NCBI RefSeq assembly: GCF_000283155.1
Contig: NW_004454163.1
Coordinates: 25,303,918-25,367,917 of the forward strand
DNA from: Ceratotherium simum simum
Lineage: Eukaryota; Chordata; Mammalia; Perissodactyla; Rhinocerotidae
Direction: 5' to 3'
Length of the DNA stretch: 64,000 bases
In this document: positions 54,481 through 64,000 of the stretch, piece after piece
Layout of the letters: each line of letters begins with the position of its first letter
How positions within the stretch are numbered: the stretch's first letter is position 1
Made by a program: the position numbers and the translations under genes
Notes under the pieces: model-generated
Databases searched by the model: none
What the model was told of the DNA's origin: nothing
The model's input: only the letters and a program-made list of their open reading frames with translations

Positions 54481-55915
54481 ATACACGTGTATCAATTCTA
54501 TATGTGTTATTAAATTACCACATGGCCCCTAACATCTCAATTTTCTATTTCTTGCTTATGATGGAATAGAACTAGAGTTCTACTAGTCAATGTTGGTGTG
54601 ATGGAGAAAAGACAAGTGCATGACAATTGCTTGAGGGTCTTCTGAAAAAGCAAGTTACCAGAGGAAACATTAAAATATTCTGGTTATAGATTCCATCTTG
54701 GGATGTAGGACCTTCCTGGAATACAAAAAAAGTGCTATTTCTCCCCTACCCTATTTCAAGGTACAATTCCCACGTCTTCATTTTCCCACCCCTCCTCATT
54801 AAATGGACCACCCTTTGTTGGTACCAAACAGAAATGCTGACACCTCCTCTTTTGCTCAGCAGGATCTCATTATAACATGCTCCTAAATATCTGAGAGTCC
54901 CATGAACCCAGGGTTGCATATAGGCCCCCAAGCATTACTGCCCATTAGCATTAGAAAGTTAAAGTGGGTTTTGACACACTGGGGCAGTTGAATTTGTGGT
55001 TCTGGTTAGACTTTACGTTTTAAAAAGTTGGCTGCAGAGTTTGGGATCTTTTCTCTTGAAGCTGGCTAAGGTGTCCCATGTGTGAATAGAGGGTACAGAT
55101 GTGGGTGGTGTTAATCTGATTTTGGTTTTGGTTTATGATGCCAAATAGCAAGTATTCAGGGAGTGGAAAGCATTTAATTGGGGCCAAAAATTATCTGTGT
55201 TGAGTAAGGATTTGTAGATACAGTCTCCGTTTGAGAAGAGCCACTCTCCCTCACAGCTTCACACCCTTGAGCTGCCCACACTAAGAAACAGAACAGAAAG
55301 AAAGCATGGTGTACCTCACATAATCTAACGTAGCAGCCCTCTGGAAGCACTGGCCCGCTGTGACGGAAGTGGCCTGAGGCAACATTACGGAGTTCAGGGA
55401 GACTCACTTTGTAGTGTATTCACCTCATCTTTATTTCCCTCCTTCTCCCATTTAACGTCATTCCCTGATGCCCCTTCCTACAAACCCCACTGAAGTTTGT
55501 AGGAAGTTTCAATGGTGTTCTTGGCTTTCCTCTTTCCACGTCAGTTGTGGAAATGCCATTTCTTATTTCTTCTCCTGCCCATAAGTCTACTAATTCATGC
55601 TAAGCCATTAGGTAGAACCACCATTTGTGACCTCGACAATGACAATTTCCTCTAGTTCAACCTAATACCAATGGGTAGCAATTAAGACACTAACCCCTCT
55701 CTACTTTCTTGCTTTTTTTTAACTTCTTTTTACAAAAAGAGTCTTTAGATATGAATGCCTTTAATAGTGGAAATTTCAGGCCCAGCTGACACGTGTCTGG
55801 TGCAAGGGTGCTGTGACACTCCCAGAAAACTCGCTAGATGCCCAGCTACTCTACATACCAATTCTGCAACCAATAAAGGAAATGGACAAGGGAAGACTTT
55901 CTCCCTCCATATTCC
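54481..55915. other. Long repeat-poor stretch, 1.4 kb
   Basis: Nothing recognised. Small ORFs only. Confidence 0.4.
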
Positions 55916-55917
55916 AG

Positions 55918-56160
55918 TTCAATTCAACTCATTATTTTCACTGAATATCTAAATAAGGCAGGCACAGTACTGAGTACTGTGAGAAAAGGGAAGATGAAGA
56001 GTAAGACACACTCTGGGACTTCCAGAAAGTCTTAATCTGGGTAGGAGGACAAATTCCTAAGAGCCAAGTGGTATAAGAGAGCCACCACAAAATGTTTCCA
56101 GAGCTAGGATAGAAGAGGTGAATTCCTGCTCAGCGTACCAGTCAAGGCAGCGTGGAAGAG
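55918..56160 (-). repeat. L2 LINE 3' region, minus strand
   Basis: AATTCAACTCATTATTTTCA, GGCAGGCACAGTACTGAGTA and GACACACTCTGGGACTTCCA with a GGGTAGGAGGACAAATTCC stretch read as decayed antisense L2. Confidence 0.6.
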
Positions 56161-56858
56161 GAGCATCAGCCCTGGCCCTTCTAGGAGGTATCAAGAGGTA
56201 GACCTCTGGGGCTAGGGCTTCTGGCAGAAGCACAATCATTATTAATAATCAAGCAAACTTCCTTCTAGAGGCTGGTTATGCTGAAGTGGTTAGGACATCT
56301 CTGATGGAGTCCTTCATCTCCTTCTGTTAGGAGGAGGAATGCAGGCCAGCAGAAGAGTTGGGGAGGATCCTGTGAATATGTTTGCTTGTATTTCTCTGTG
56401 TTCACTTACAGAGCACCGTGACTGGCTATGATCTTCTCCAGAATCATGGATAAAATGACAAATGATGTATGCGGCAATAAGAGGAGGCTAAGGGAAAGTT
56501 GCTGGTTTTAATATATGACTCTTTGTAGGCAGATAGGCCATATCATAATGATAATGAAATATAAATGACCTACATAAAAAAAGATAAAAATCAAGTAATT
56601 ACTGAAGCATCAGTTCTTTATGAAATAATTGGTAATGACCTTTGATAAAGAAATCACATTGTGATCTTGCTGACAGGACAATTTTCCACTGAGGCAGTGA
56701 GGAGAAATGTAGCAGCTGGTTCTAAAAGCAGGAAAAATCTAAGTTAACTTGTTAGCCCAGTCAAGAACACTGTTCATTTATTGGTACAAGCTGAATGAGT
56801 ACATATTTTTTTTAACTGTTTGGAATAGGAGAGGCCAGTTAAATAATGCTGTTCTTGG
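56161..56858. other. Unassigned stretch
   Basis: Nothing recognised. Confidence 0.4.
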
Positions 56859-56859
56859 A

Positions 56860-57315
56860 TGAAGTGACAGGTCATCACCAGTGCCCTACTCATATTCCCA
56901 GGGGTCACTGTAGTGTTCCAAGCATGCTGATGGCTTCCTGTGTCTCTCTGCCTAAGGGGTTTTCCAGCCATACTGTCCCATATGCTGGAAGTACAGAGGC
57001 ATTAATACCCCAGAACCAATCCTCAACCAGTCAGGGACAGAAGGTGGTAGAAAATAATCCAGATTCATCTCACCTCAGTAGTACAACCCTGATGTGTGGT
57101 CTACAGTCCGAGTCCCCAGCAGGATTGAGCCTCAGTTGCCCACAGCTGTAACCCATACATTAATGTACCTTTTATTGGCTTTCCTTACTCTGTCTCAATT
57201 TCCCTCTCTGTCTGGGCTTCCTGGATCACCTCTCAAATAAACAACTTGTACCCAAATTGATGTCTCAAGAGCTGCTTGGGCAGGGGAGACTGAACTAAGA
57301 AAAATCACTTTTTCA
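56860..57315 (+). repeat. Old LTR or L1M 3' end, family unresolved
   Basis: The right part carries TACCTTTTATTGGCTTTCCT, GGGCTTCCTGGATCACCTCT, CAAATAAACAACTTGTACCC, AAATTGATGTCTCAAGAGCT and GGGGAGACTGAACTAAG. This matches a known terminal pattern of old mammalian repeats with AATAAA near the end. The left boundary is a guess. Confidence 0.5.
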
Positions 57316-57324
57316 CAGGGTGAT

Positions 57325-57560
57325 GTGTCAATGAACAAATATTTGTTTCTTGAGTACATATTATCTAAATAACACAGTGCTAGATTTAAACTACAAGGAA
57401 GTTTAAGTTTCTAATTGCAAGAAACTCACAATCTAAGTGGGCGAGTAAAACATGGATTCATCGAATGTTAAACAATAACACCATGCAATACGTGATGAGT
57501 ACAAAATGAGCTATCCAAGGAAAATTGGGTAATGCATGGATTTGGGTAGATGGGCTGGAA
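57325..57560 (-). repeat. L2 LINE 3' region, minus strand
   Basis: GTCAATGAACAAATATTTGT, TTCTTGAGTACATATTATCT, AACACAGTGCTAGATTTAAA and AAACTCACAATCTAAGTGGG match antisense L2. Confidence 0.75.
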
Positions 57561-58125
57561 GGGGAAGGACAATCCTGTTGAAATGACACAATTGCAGATA
57601 AACACTGTCTCTAAGAGGAAATTCTGCAGTAAAGAAACCTATTAAAATATGATTAACCCAGTGATTCCCAAATATTTCTGATCCTGGAAACTTTTCTTCA
57701 GGTAACATCTTATAAAACTAATGTTCAACCGAACACACTTTGGGAAATGCTGTCTTGGAAGTCAACTTCCAGCTTCTAGTGTTAGAATCCAATGTCTTAC
57801 TCAGTTCAGCCCAGGGTTTCCCCACCTCCAGCCCCATGGGCCAACTCAGATGTGAAGTAACTCATTACTTGAAGCCAGTTTGGATGAAACAGGTAGACTG
57901 AGCAGTCTTCCCAGATATCTGAGTTTTTCTGTGTGACGTCAGAGTGGATGTATGATGATATCTCTCTAATATCTACAACAATATTCAAAGCACTGCTAAC
58001 AATAAGGAGAAGCTGACAGATACTGAATCTATTCTTTAGAACTCCAATTGCCTTGGAGAGAAAATGATCAGTTTGTTCTCCATGAGAATATATATATATA
58101 TCTGTTCCATTTTTAGTATCCGTAT
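57561..58125. other. Unassigned stretch with short TA run
   Basis: Contains a TATATATATATAT run near 58087-58101. The minus-strand 137-codon ORF at 57806-58219 shows no recognisable domain and reads into the adjacent MIR. Confidence 0.4.
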
Positions 58126-58129
58126 CAGA

Positions 58130-58325
58130 TGAAGCACAACCTTGCTTCCTGGGCTCAAATCCTTGAGAACCTTGGGCGAATTCCTTCACTTGTCTGCACC
58201 TCTGTTCTTCAACTGTCAAATATATTTACTTCCTAGGGCTACTGTGAGGATATAATGAGACAATACATTTAAGGGGTAAACATCTTTCCTGACCTGCAGC
58301 AAGAGCTCAAGAAGTGGTACCTCTG
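58130..58325 (+). repeat. MIR SINE, plus strand
   Basis: Sense MIR: GGGCTCAAATCCTTGAGAAC, CTTGGGCGAATTCCTTCACT, TGTCTGCACCTCTGTTCTTC, GGGCTACTGTGAGGATATAA and GCAAGAGCTCAAGAAGTGG. Confidence 0.8.
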
Positions 58326-58868
58326 TCTAATAGTATGATTACTACTGGTATCATTCTCACTACTTGGTGCCCTTTTGACCTGAGTGGATTTCTTTCCCCT
58401 GTGACCAAAACTGGCTAGACTAAAACATACCCACAACTTGGGCACCAGACAGTGTCCAGACAATGCCTAGACGAGTGAGACATGACACAGACAAGTTCTT
58501 AAAAAGAGAACTTGCAATTCTTCCAGAGGGAATTATCTCCACTGATATAACTTTGGGAAATCTGGACTTATTCATGAGATTATGTATTAATATAGATAAC
58601 TTTTCAGTAGAGAAATTGTTGCAAAAAACAGGAGAGATTTGTATACAAACTTTTTCAGAGTGTTTTATCAAGTGTCTTTTATGACTTTTTTCCCTTGCCT
58701 TCTTGCCTCAATGTATATAATTGCTCTGAGGAGTTGTAAGTCAGTGCTGCAGTCTCTTTCTCCTCCCTCCTTCCCTGGTTGGTTTGCTAGTAAAATCTTA
58801 TGCACATGTGGGTGATCCCTAACGTTAAAATACCATGGAGAGATTAAATAAATAAGACTGGGTCTTCA
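58326..58868. other. Unassigned stretch with 73-codon ORF
   Basis: Plus-strand ORF 58463-58684 has an ordinary, non-repetitive amino-acid mix (for example STDITLGNLDLF and NFSVEKLLQKTGEI) but no family that I recognise. The region matches no repeat I know. It may be chance. Confidence 0.35.
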
Positions 58869-58869
58869 T

Positions 58870-59048
58870 GGAATATTCCCTTCCTTCCTCCTCTCCACCT
58901 CCCTTTTCCTCCTTTTCTTTCTTCTCTCCTCCAGTACCCTGCCCTGACCCTCTCATCCTTCCTGTCTTTCCCTCTCTCTCCCCTTCTTCTCTCTCTGCTT
59001 TTCTCCCTCCCACATTATCATTCTCTTCAATTCTCTGTGCATCTTGTC

Positions 59049-59100
<52 letters not shown>

Positions 59101-59295
59101 TATCTACCTCTGGCTATCCATTTCTCTCTTGGTGTGTCTTTGTCCTCTCTCGGTATCTCTGTCTATCTCTCTCTCTGCCCCTCTATTTCACTAGCTCCCT
59201 CTCTCTCTCCCATCTCTCGCCTGTTTCTCCCTCCCTCAGTCTGCAGTTCCCTTTCTCTCTCTCTCCCTCTTTGTCTCTAGCTCTATCTCTCTCCA
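58870..59295 (+). repeat. Pyrimidine-rich tract with (TC)23 microsatellite
   Basis: About 425 bases dominated by C and T. A perfect TC dinucleotide run occupies 59052-59097 (23 units), flanked by decayed CT-rich units on both sides. Serine/leucine-rich frames on + and arginine/glutamate-rich frames on - are artefacts. Confidence 0.95.
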
Positions 59296-59924
59296 GCATG
59301 AGCCCTGGATGGAACCAGACTCTGTATCTCATATTGTCCTCTAAGAGAGGATTTCCTGATGTAAATGGAATATACAACATTTAATACTGCTGACAGCCTA
59401 ATGAGTGACACAGTGTCAGCAGACTTCACCAAATGTGTTGGAGGGGGGAGGAAAAGACCCTCTCAAATCACTGCAAACACTGAAGCAGATGAACAAAGGA
59501 AATTAAACCAGTTGCATCCAACAGACTTCGAAACACACCCACAAACCTTCCCTGCCCCCTCCTCCATCAGCAGATCTTCACACTTTTGCTAATACCAGCT
59601 GGTTCATACACTCCAGAAGTATCACCCTCGCCAGTTCCTGAAACTGAGACTTCAAATATGGGTTAAATCCACTCTGGTCATTAGCCAGACTTTCTGTCCA
59701 AGTTTTCCCCTGGATTTTCTTCACCTGGAAAACCTTCATACTTTACACATCCATCATGGGAGAAAAAATACTGCAGCAGCTGGGATGAGGAAGGGAGGAA
59801 GGGGGAAACTAGATAAATGTCACCCAGAAACTCATTTTTTTTCTGTTTTAAAAGCAAGCAAAAGGATCAGAAGGACATGGCTAGTCCCAATTCAGCAGTA
59901 ACTGAGTAAATGTGTGCTCCACAG
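59296..59924. other. Unassigned stretch
   Basis: Nothing recognised. Confidence 0.4.
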
Positions 59925-60112
59925 ATTCAGAGAAATATCTGATATTTGTGTAATGTCTTTTGGTGAAGATATCACAGAATGCGAGGTTAATCAGATAATG
60001 CTCACAATCTATCCTGAGAGTTTATATGAGTCTGATCTCTACTCAATAACAAGCTGGACAGCTAGAGAAACTGAGGCACAGCTATGTGTCTTGCCCTCCC
60101 ACTTCCTGTCTC
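59925..60112 (-). repeat. Probable MIR SINE, minus strand
   Basis: CTCACAATCTATCCTGAGAG, GACAGCTAGAGAAACTGAGG and CACAGCTATGTGTCTTGCCC fit the antisense MIR centre. The outer parts are unclear. Confidence 0.5.
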
Positions 60113-60211
60113 AGAGAAGCATGGAGTTGACAACTGGGATGGGCCCGGACAAAATCCAAGAGGCGAAGCTTGCTAGTGGCACCTTCCTCATTGGCCTTGG
60201 GATGGCAGAGG

Positions 60212-60215
<4 letters not shown>

Positions 60216-60256
<41 letters not shown>
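60216..60256 (+). repeat. (AC)20 microsatellite
   Basis: A perfect AC dinucleotide run of 41 bases. It encodes the histidine/threonine run inside the longest ORF of the window (59914-60345), which is therefore not evidence for a gene. Confidence 0.97.
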
Positions 60257-60259
<3 letters not shown>

Positions 60260-61175
60260 CCCCATGGCTGCCCAGACTCTGTCCCTCTCGCCACCCAACC
60301 TCCCAGCTGCGGGCCTCCATCCAAGTAATACTCCCTAAAGCTTAACGTTTCTTCTGGTTCCTGCCTTCTCTCCTTCTTGACTGTGGATATTTATCGCTGG
60401 AACTTTATTTCTTCAGGGTCCCATTCTCTTCTAAGGGGTAACCTAGTTGATCTAGACTGAAACCAATCCACGAGAATGGGTTTAATAGTCTAATGTGTTT
60501 CCCCTCTAAAAAGGCATCTGTTCAATGCAATAATGAAATAGTGAATAATGAAAATCTAAGAGGACTCTAGTAGTGGGCATTTCAGGCATCATGGTTGGCC
60601 AAGAGCAAAATCTTTTGAGGGCAGAGCAGCTGACTGCTCCTGGAAGGGCTAGCTCTGGATGAGCCTCAAGATTCTATGCCCTTCCTGTTGAATTTCTCCA
60701 CTTCATCATACATTGATCGAGATACAGAGTCTCAGAGTGTGTGCTCCTGGCTGCCAACCTCTCAGAGGAACACATCTTTGTGCACCAGAACTCAACCAGG
60801 CGGGTGTTCACTATACAAGAGAATTTGATTTGAAGCAGGCACATCTTGGTACTGGTTTAAAAGGTTCACGTGCTCCAATGCTTTTGTCAGAAGCTGGTCT
60901 TACCTGCAAAGCAGCCCTAAGGCTCAGGAACCTAGACAATGTTCTATAAGGCTCCACAAGACTTTTATTGTATACTTGTTAGGCTACAGCTTTAATGCTT
61001 TTGGCCCAAAAGCCATTTTGAAACTTCTAGAAGAAAGGGAGTTCAAAATACAACAAAGTTAAAGTAAATTAGCAAGGAGATAAATTCTTAGAGTTAAATT
61101 TTTTTTTTCAAAAAGGAAGAAATCATTAGGCTAATACACAAGTGCTCATTTAATCTAGATCTCTATAATAAAAAT
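60257..61175. other. Unassigned stretch
   Basis: Nothing recognised. Confidence 0.4.
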
Positions 61176-61177
61176 GA

Positions 61178-61685
61178 TTCATTCAAACACACATTTGTTA
61201 AAAATGTTCACTGATTTCCCACTATGTGCCAAGCATTGTGCTAGGTAAAGGGCTCCAAAGGGGAACAAGACAGGCACCGTGGCCCCTCATCTCACAGAGA
61301 TTATTATTGTCTAACTGGAAAGGCAGACAACCAGGCAAATACAGGAAATACGGCGAATCTTACAACAGAAGTGTGAAAAAAAATACTCAAGACTATATGA
61401 AGTCATAGCAAGGACACCTAACTAAATTCAGAAGATGGTGTGGGGAGGAGAAGGATGATGGGAGGGGTCAAGGAAGGCTTTCAAGAATCTCTGGGAACTA
61501 AAAACATCAGTAGGGGTTAGCATCTAGAATGCAAGGTGGGTGGAGTAAAGAAAGGTGAAGATGAAAAAGCAAGAGGGCCCGAGAGAAGGATCGTACAAGC
61601 TCTGCTAACAGTTTTAACTTTATCCTAAGGGCCATAGGGAACCATTGAAGGCTTTTGAGCCAGCTATTGATGAGATCCAGTGTGA
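61178..61685 (-). repeat. L2 LINE 3' region, minus strand, long
   Basis: Clear antisense L2: CACTATGTGCCAAGCATTGT, GCTAGGTAAAGGGCTCCAAA, GGGGTCAAGGAAGGCTTTCA, TTAACTTTATCCTAAGGGCC, ATAGGGAACCATTGAAGGCT and TTTGAGCCAGCTATTGATGA, in order over about 500 bases. Confidence 0.9.
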
Positions 61686-64000
61686 CTATGAATTATATCA
61701 CAATCAGTGCAAAAAGAAAGTCTACATTTTGCAAATATGCCTATTAATACATATGGGGCCCTCAAGGTTGTTAACATTAACTCAAGAAAAGTCTAGAAGG
61801 CATCAGATGCAAAAGAGCATGATCAAAGTCTGTCTTACTAAATTGCTTTACAAAACCAGATTCTCTGTTGCAGTTGCAGGGTCTGGCATCACCTGTCTTC
61901 TGTCTTGGCAGGGGGTATGATCTAGAAGCATAGAGGCTTGTCTAGATTTGAGGAAGGTCAGATTAATTGGGTTAAAAATATTCACTGTCCTGCATAACAT
62001 AAGCTACCAATCAGACCAATCTTTTTCTATCAAAGATTCAGTGAGCAAGCCTCATAGCTATCTGGTCCCCTGAAATGGAGCTACAGGAAGCAGATTATGA
62101 AGTTCTAACCCAGTACTTGGTGGTCCTATAGTTGGAAGGAGCGCAATAATGACAAACGACCCTAGATGACCATTTGAGCATGGGCTCTGAGAGAAGGACT
62201 CACTTACAGACTTTCCAGGGGTCCTTGGTGTAGCCACAGTGAGGGGGTTTCCTGGCAGATATGGCTCACCACTCTCTCGCTATCTCTCTATGCCATCCTC
62301 TTGTGAACTAGCTCTGTTAACTTCATCTAATACAGCCTGTTCTGCCTTGTCCAGAAAAGTGGGGGCCCAGGGTCAAGACCAGCCCATGCTTCCTCACCTT
62401 GGAGGCTTCCACACAAACCACAGGCACTCCATGACAGCGTTTGATAGAGCCATTGTTAATTGACTCTGTTTTCATTGTTTGTTTGATTTTATAACTAAAC
62501 TAGTCTCCAAGGAGTAAACTTTCTAGTCCACCATATGTACTATACAGTTAATTATAACACACTCCCGCTCTTACCCATGGACCCTGAACATAAGGATGTT
62601 TCTAGTCTACATATGGTGAACAATACTGTTCATGCATTCTACCCTCAACGCATTTCCTAGAGCCCTCACACGGTGGACATTAATGACTTCTTTGGGCCCC
62701 TTCTGGTTTCACCAGATGAACAAAAATGAAAATAAGCAGCTGTCATACTTTAACTTAAAAAAAAAAAAGAAAAAGAAATTCGTCAAGCCTACTCCAATTT
62801 GGAGAAGAATTTGGCTTACAGAGAGGGGAATCGGCTGCACCATTGATGGCAAAAAGCTCACTTACTAATGCACCACTTCCTGACATTTAATTTGCACAAT
62901 TTGTCTCTTATTCTCTGGCAACTCTCAGGAGATTTTGGAAGCAGGAAAATAGAAGGCAGAAACATAATAAGCGGTAAGATTAAAAAGTGAGAACACAGGG
63001 GGCACCAAGTTAAGAGTCAGATAAGTAACTCCCACACCATGTCTCCCGGCCCATCAACACCTGTTGACACACCACTCGGACCAGATAGGGCCATAAAGGG
63101 AACCGAGGGGAAGGGTAGCCAGGAGACAACACATAACAGTAGAACAAAAGCCACTTATGTTAGTTACCCGGCACTTTAGACACCAGAGAACTCATTCTAA
63201 TCTAAACTGAGATGTGATATATCTGAGAATATTACCATACACCTAGATGGGGAAAATTGCATATTTTCCATCATAAAAAAATATCACAATGTTTTATCTG
63301 TGCTTCTGCAATTCAAAAATGACTGAAGCTGTGAACTTCAGATTTGGCAAGATTGTAGTCCTCATTAAGGAAGGGAATGGAAGCCAATTTTAAAGAAAAA
63401 TGGTTTCCTATTTTTGAGTGTAGAAGGTTGAAACAATGAGTGTTGAGCCCAAGATGAGGAACACTTCCTCTGCTGTTTCAGCTTCCATTTGGATAAAGAT
63501 TATTAACCAGAGAATAAAACTAGACATGTCTCTTTTTTGTCTTATAAATGAAAACATCTTTCCTGACTCCTTTATTTGTTTATCTTCCACCTTTCTAAAT
63601 CAAAGTTCGATTTGTTAACATGAAGCTAAGATGTAAAATTCAAACACCTCGAAAATCAGATAATTCATAAAATGACTTTGGCCGGCTTAGGTCTGGGGTA
63701 GTCTAGCCTCATGTGTTTTTGGAGTTAAATGGCTGTGGTGCAATATACAGGATGTGCAAAGGACTAAAAGGATACTGTTATAGGAAATGTAACTTTGGAA
63801 TTTCCTGATTTGACTGCAAAGATTTCAGTCTTAACACTGTGTCAATATTGGTTTTAAATATATACATGTTTGTTTATTGGCACACACACACATACACACA
63901 GGAATCACATCCATAAAATGCACCCACATCTGTGGTTAAACACAGCAGCTGTTTAACAGCCCAGTATAACATTCTGAAAAAATTGGGACCTGAATTAAGA
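61686..64000. other. Long repeat-poor stretch to the window end, 2.3 kb
   Basis: No interspersed repeat recognised. A 12-base A run lies at 62757-62768 and a short CACACACACACATACACACAC run at about 63881-63900. ORFs are under 95 codons and show no domain. Confidence 0.4.

Noticed and set aside
57806..58219. 137-codon minus-strand ORF
   Set aside because: It reads antisense through a MIR and unassigned DNA, with no recognisable domain or matching splice structure.
58868..59384. Overlapping 108- and 115-codon serine/leucine-rich ORFs
   Set aside because: They are translations of the CT-rich tract and (TC)23 run in different frames.
59914..60345. Longest ORF in the window, 143 codons, plus strand
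   Set aside because: It is held open by the (AC)20 microsatellite, which encodes a histidine/threonine run, and it overlaps a probable MIR. No domain is present.
62750..62800. A-run followed by AAATTCGTCAAGC, suggesting a U6 or processed RNA copy
   Set aside because: The similarity to the U6 'aaattcgtgaagc' segment is limited to a few bases, and no other U6 landmarks occur nearby.
1..64000. CRISPR array, operon, phage or other prokaryotic system
   Set aside because: Repeat content is wholly mammalian, there are no long adjacent ORFs, and the tandem repeats are microsatellites or short minisatellites without spacer structure.

Overview
This is 64 kb of AT-rich vertebrate nuclear DNA with no protein-coding gene that I can support. 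The organism is very probably a perissodactyl, most likely a horse-type equid (genus Equus). The diagnostic evidence is seven copies of the tRNA-derived equine repetitive element (ERE) SINE. They share the 5' head GGGGCCGGCC followed by a GGTTAAGTGCG motif, the internal GAGGAAGAT and CTCAGGGC modules and an A-rich tail, and most sit between target-site duplications. A 5'-truncated lineage-specific L1 tail supports the same placement. The rest is the shared mammalian repeat background: L2, L3/CR1, MIR, MER5-type hAT elements, MLT1/MaLR LTRs and L1M. No open reading frame exceeds about 143 codons, and the longest are explained by simple repeats, SINEs or LINE fossils.

Layout. 0-10 kb: six of the seven EREs, two of them alone (148-369, 1318-1531) and four in a cluster at 7.46-9.97 kb, mixed with L2 and MIR. 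10-15.4 kb: a long antisense L2 whose reverse transcriptase motifs can still be read, an L1M 3' end, purine tracts and an MLT1 LTR. 15.4-25 kb: mostly unassigned sequence with MIRs and an L2 split by an ERVL-type LTR. 25.07-26.66 kb: a three-level nest in which an L2 holds an MLT1 LTR, which holds another MLT1 LTR in the opposite orientation. 26.8-31.9 kb: MIR, hAT and MER5A copies and another LTR. 32.1-36.95 kb: a decayed L1M on the + strand, interrupted by a MIR that is itself split by an ERV1-type solo LTR and by a young L1 3' fragment. 37-45.4 kb: L2 and MIR fragments and one ERE inside an older repeat. 45.5-47.2 kb: a composite L3/CR1 LINE fossil. 47-64 kb: sparse L2, MIR and MLT1 copies, CT and CA microsatellites and long stretches with nothing recognisable.

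Function. The features do not form an operon, pathway or defence system; the window reads as intergenic or deep intronic DNA. Its most informative content is its history: insertions within insertions whose boundaries and duplications give a relative order of events. I found no CRISPR array, RNA gene, functional tRNA gene, processed pseudogene or viral gene. Repeat names come from recalled consensus features, not a database search, so subfamily names are tentative. Unassigned stretches are listed so a reader knows where I saw nothing.
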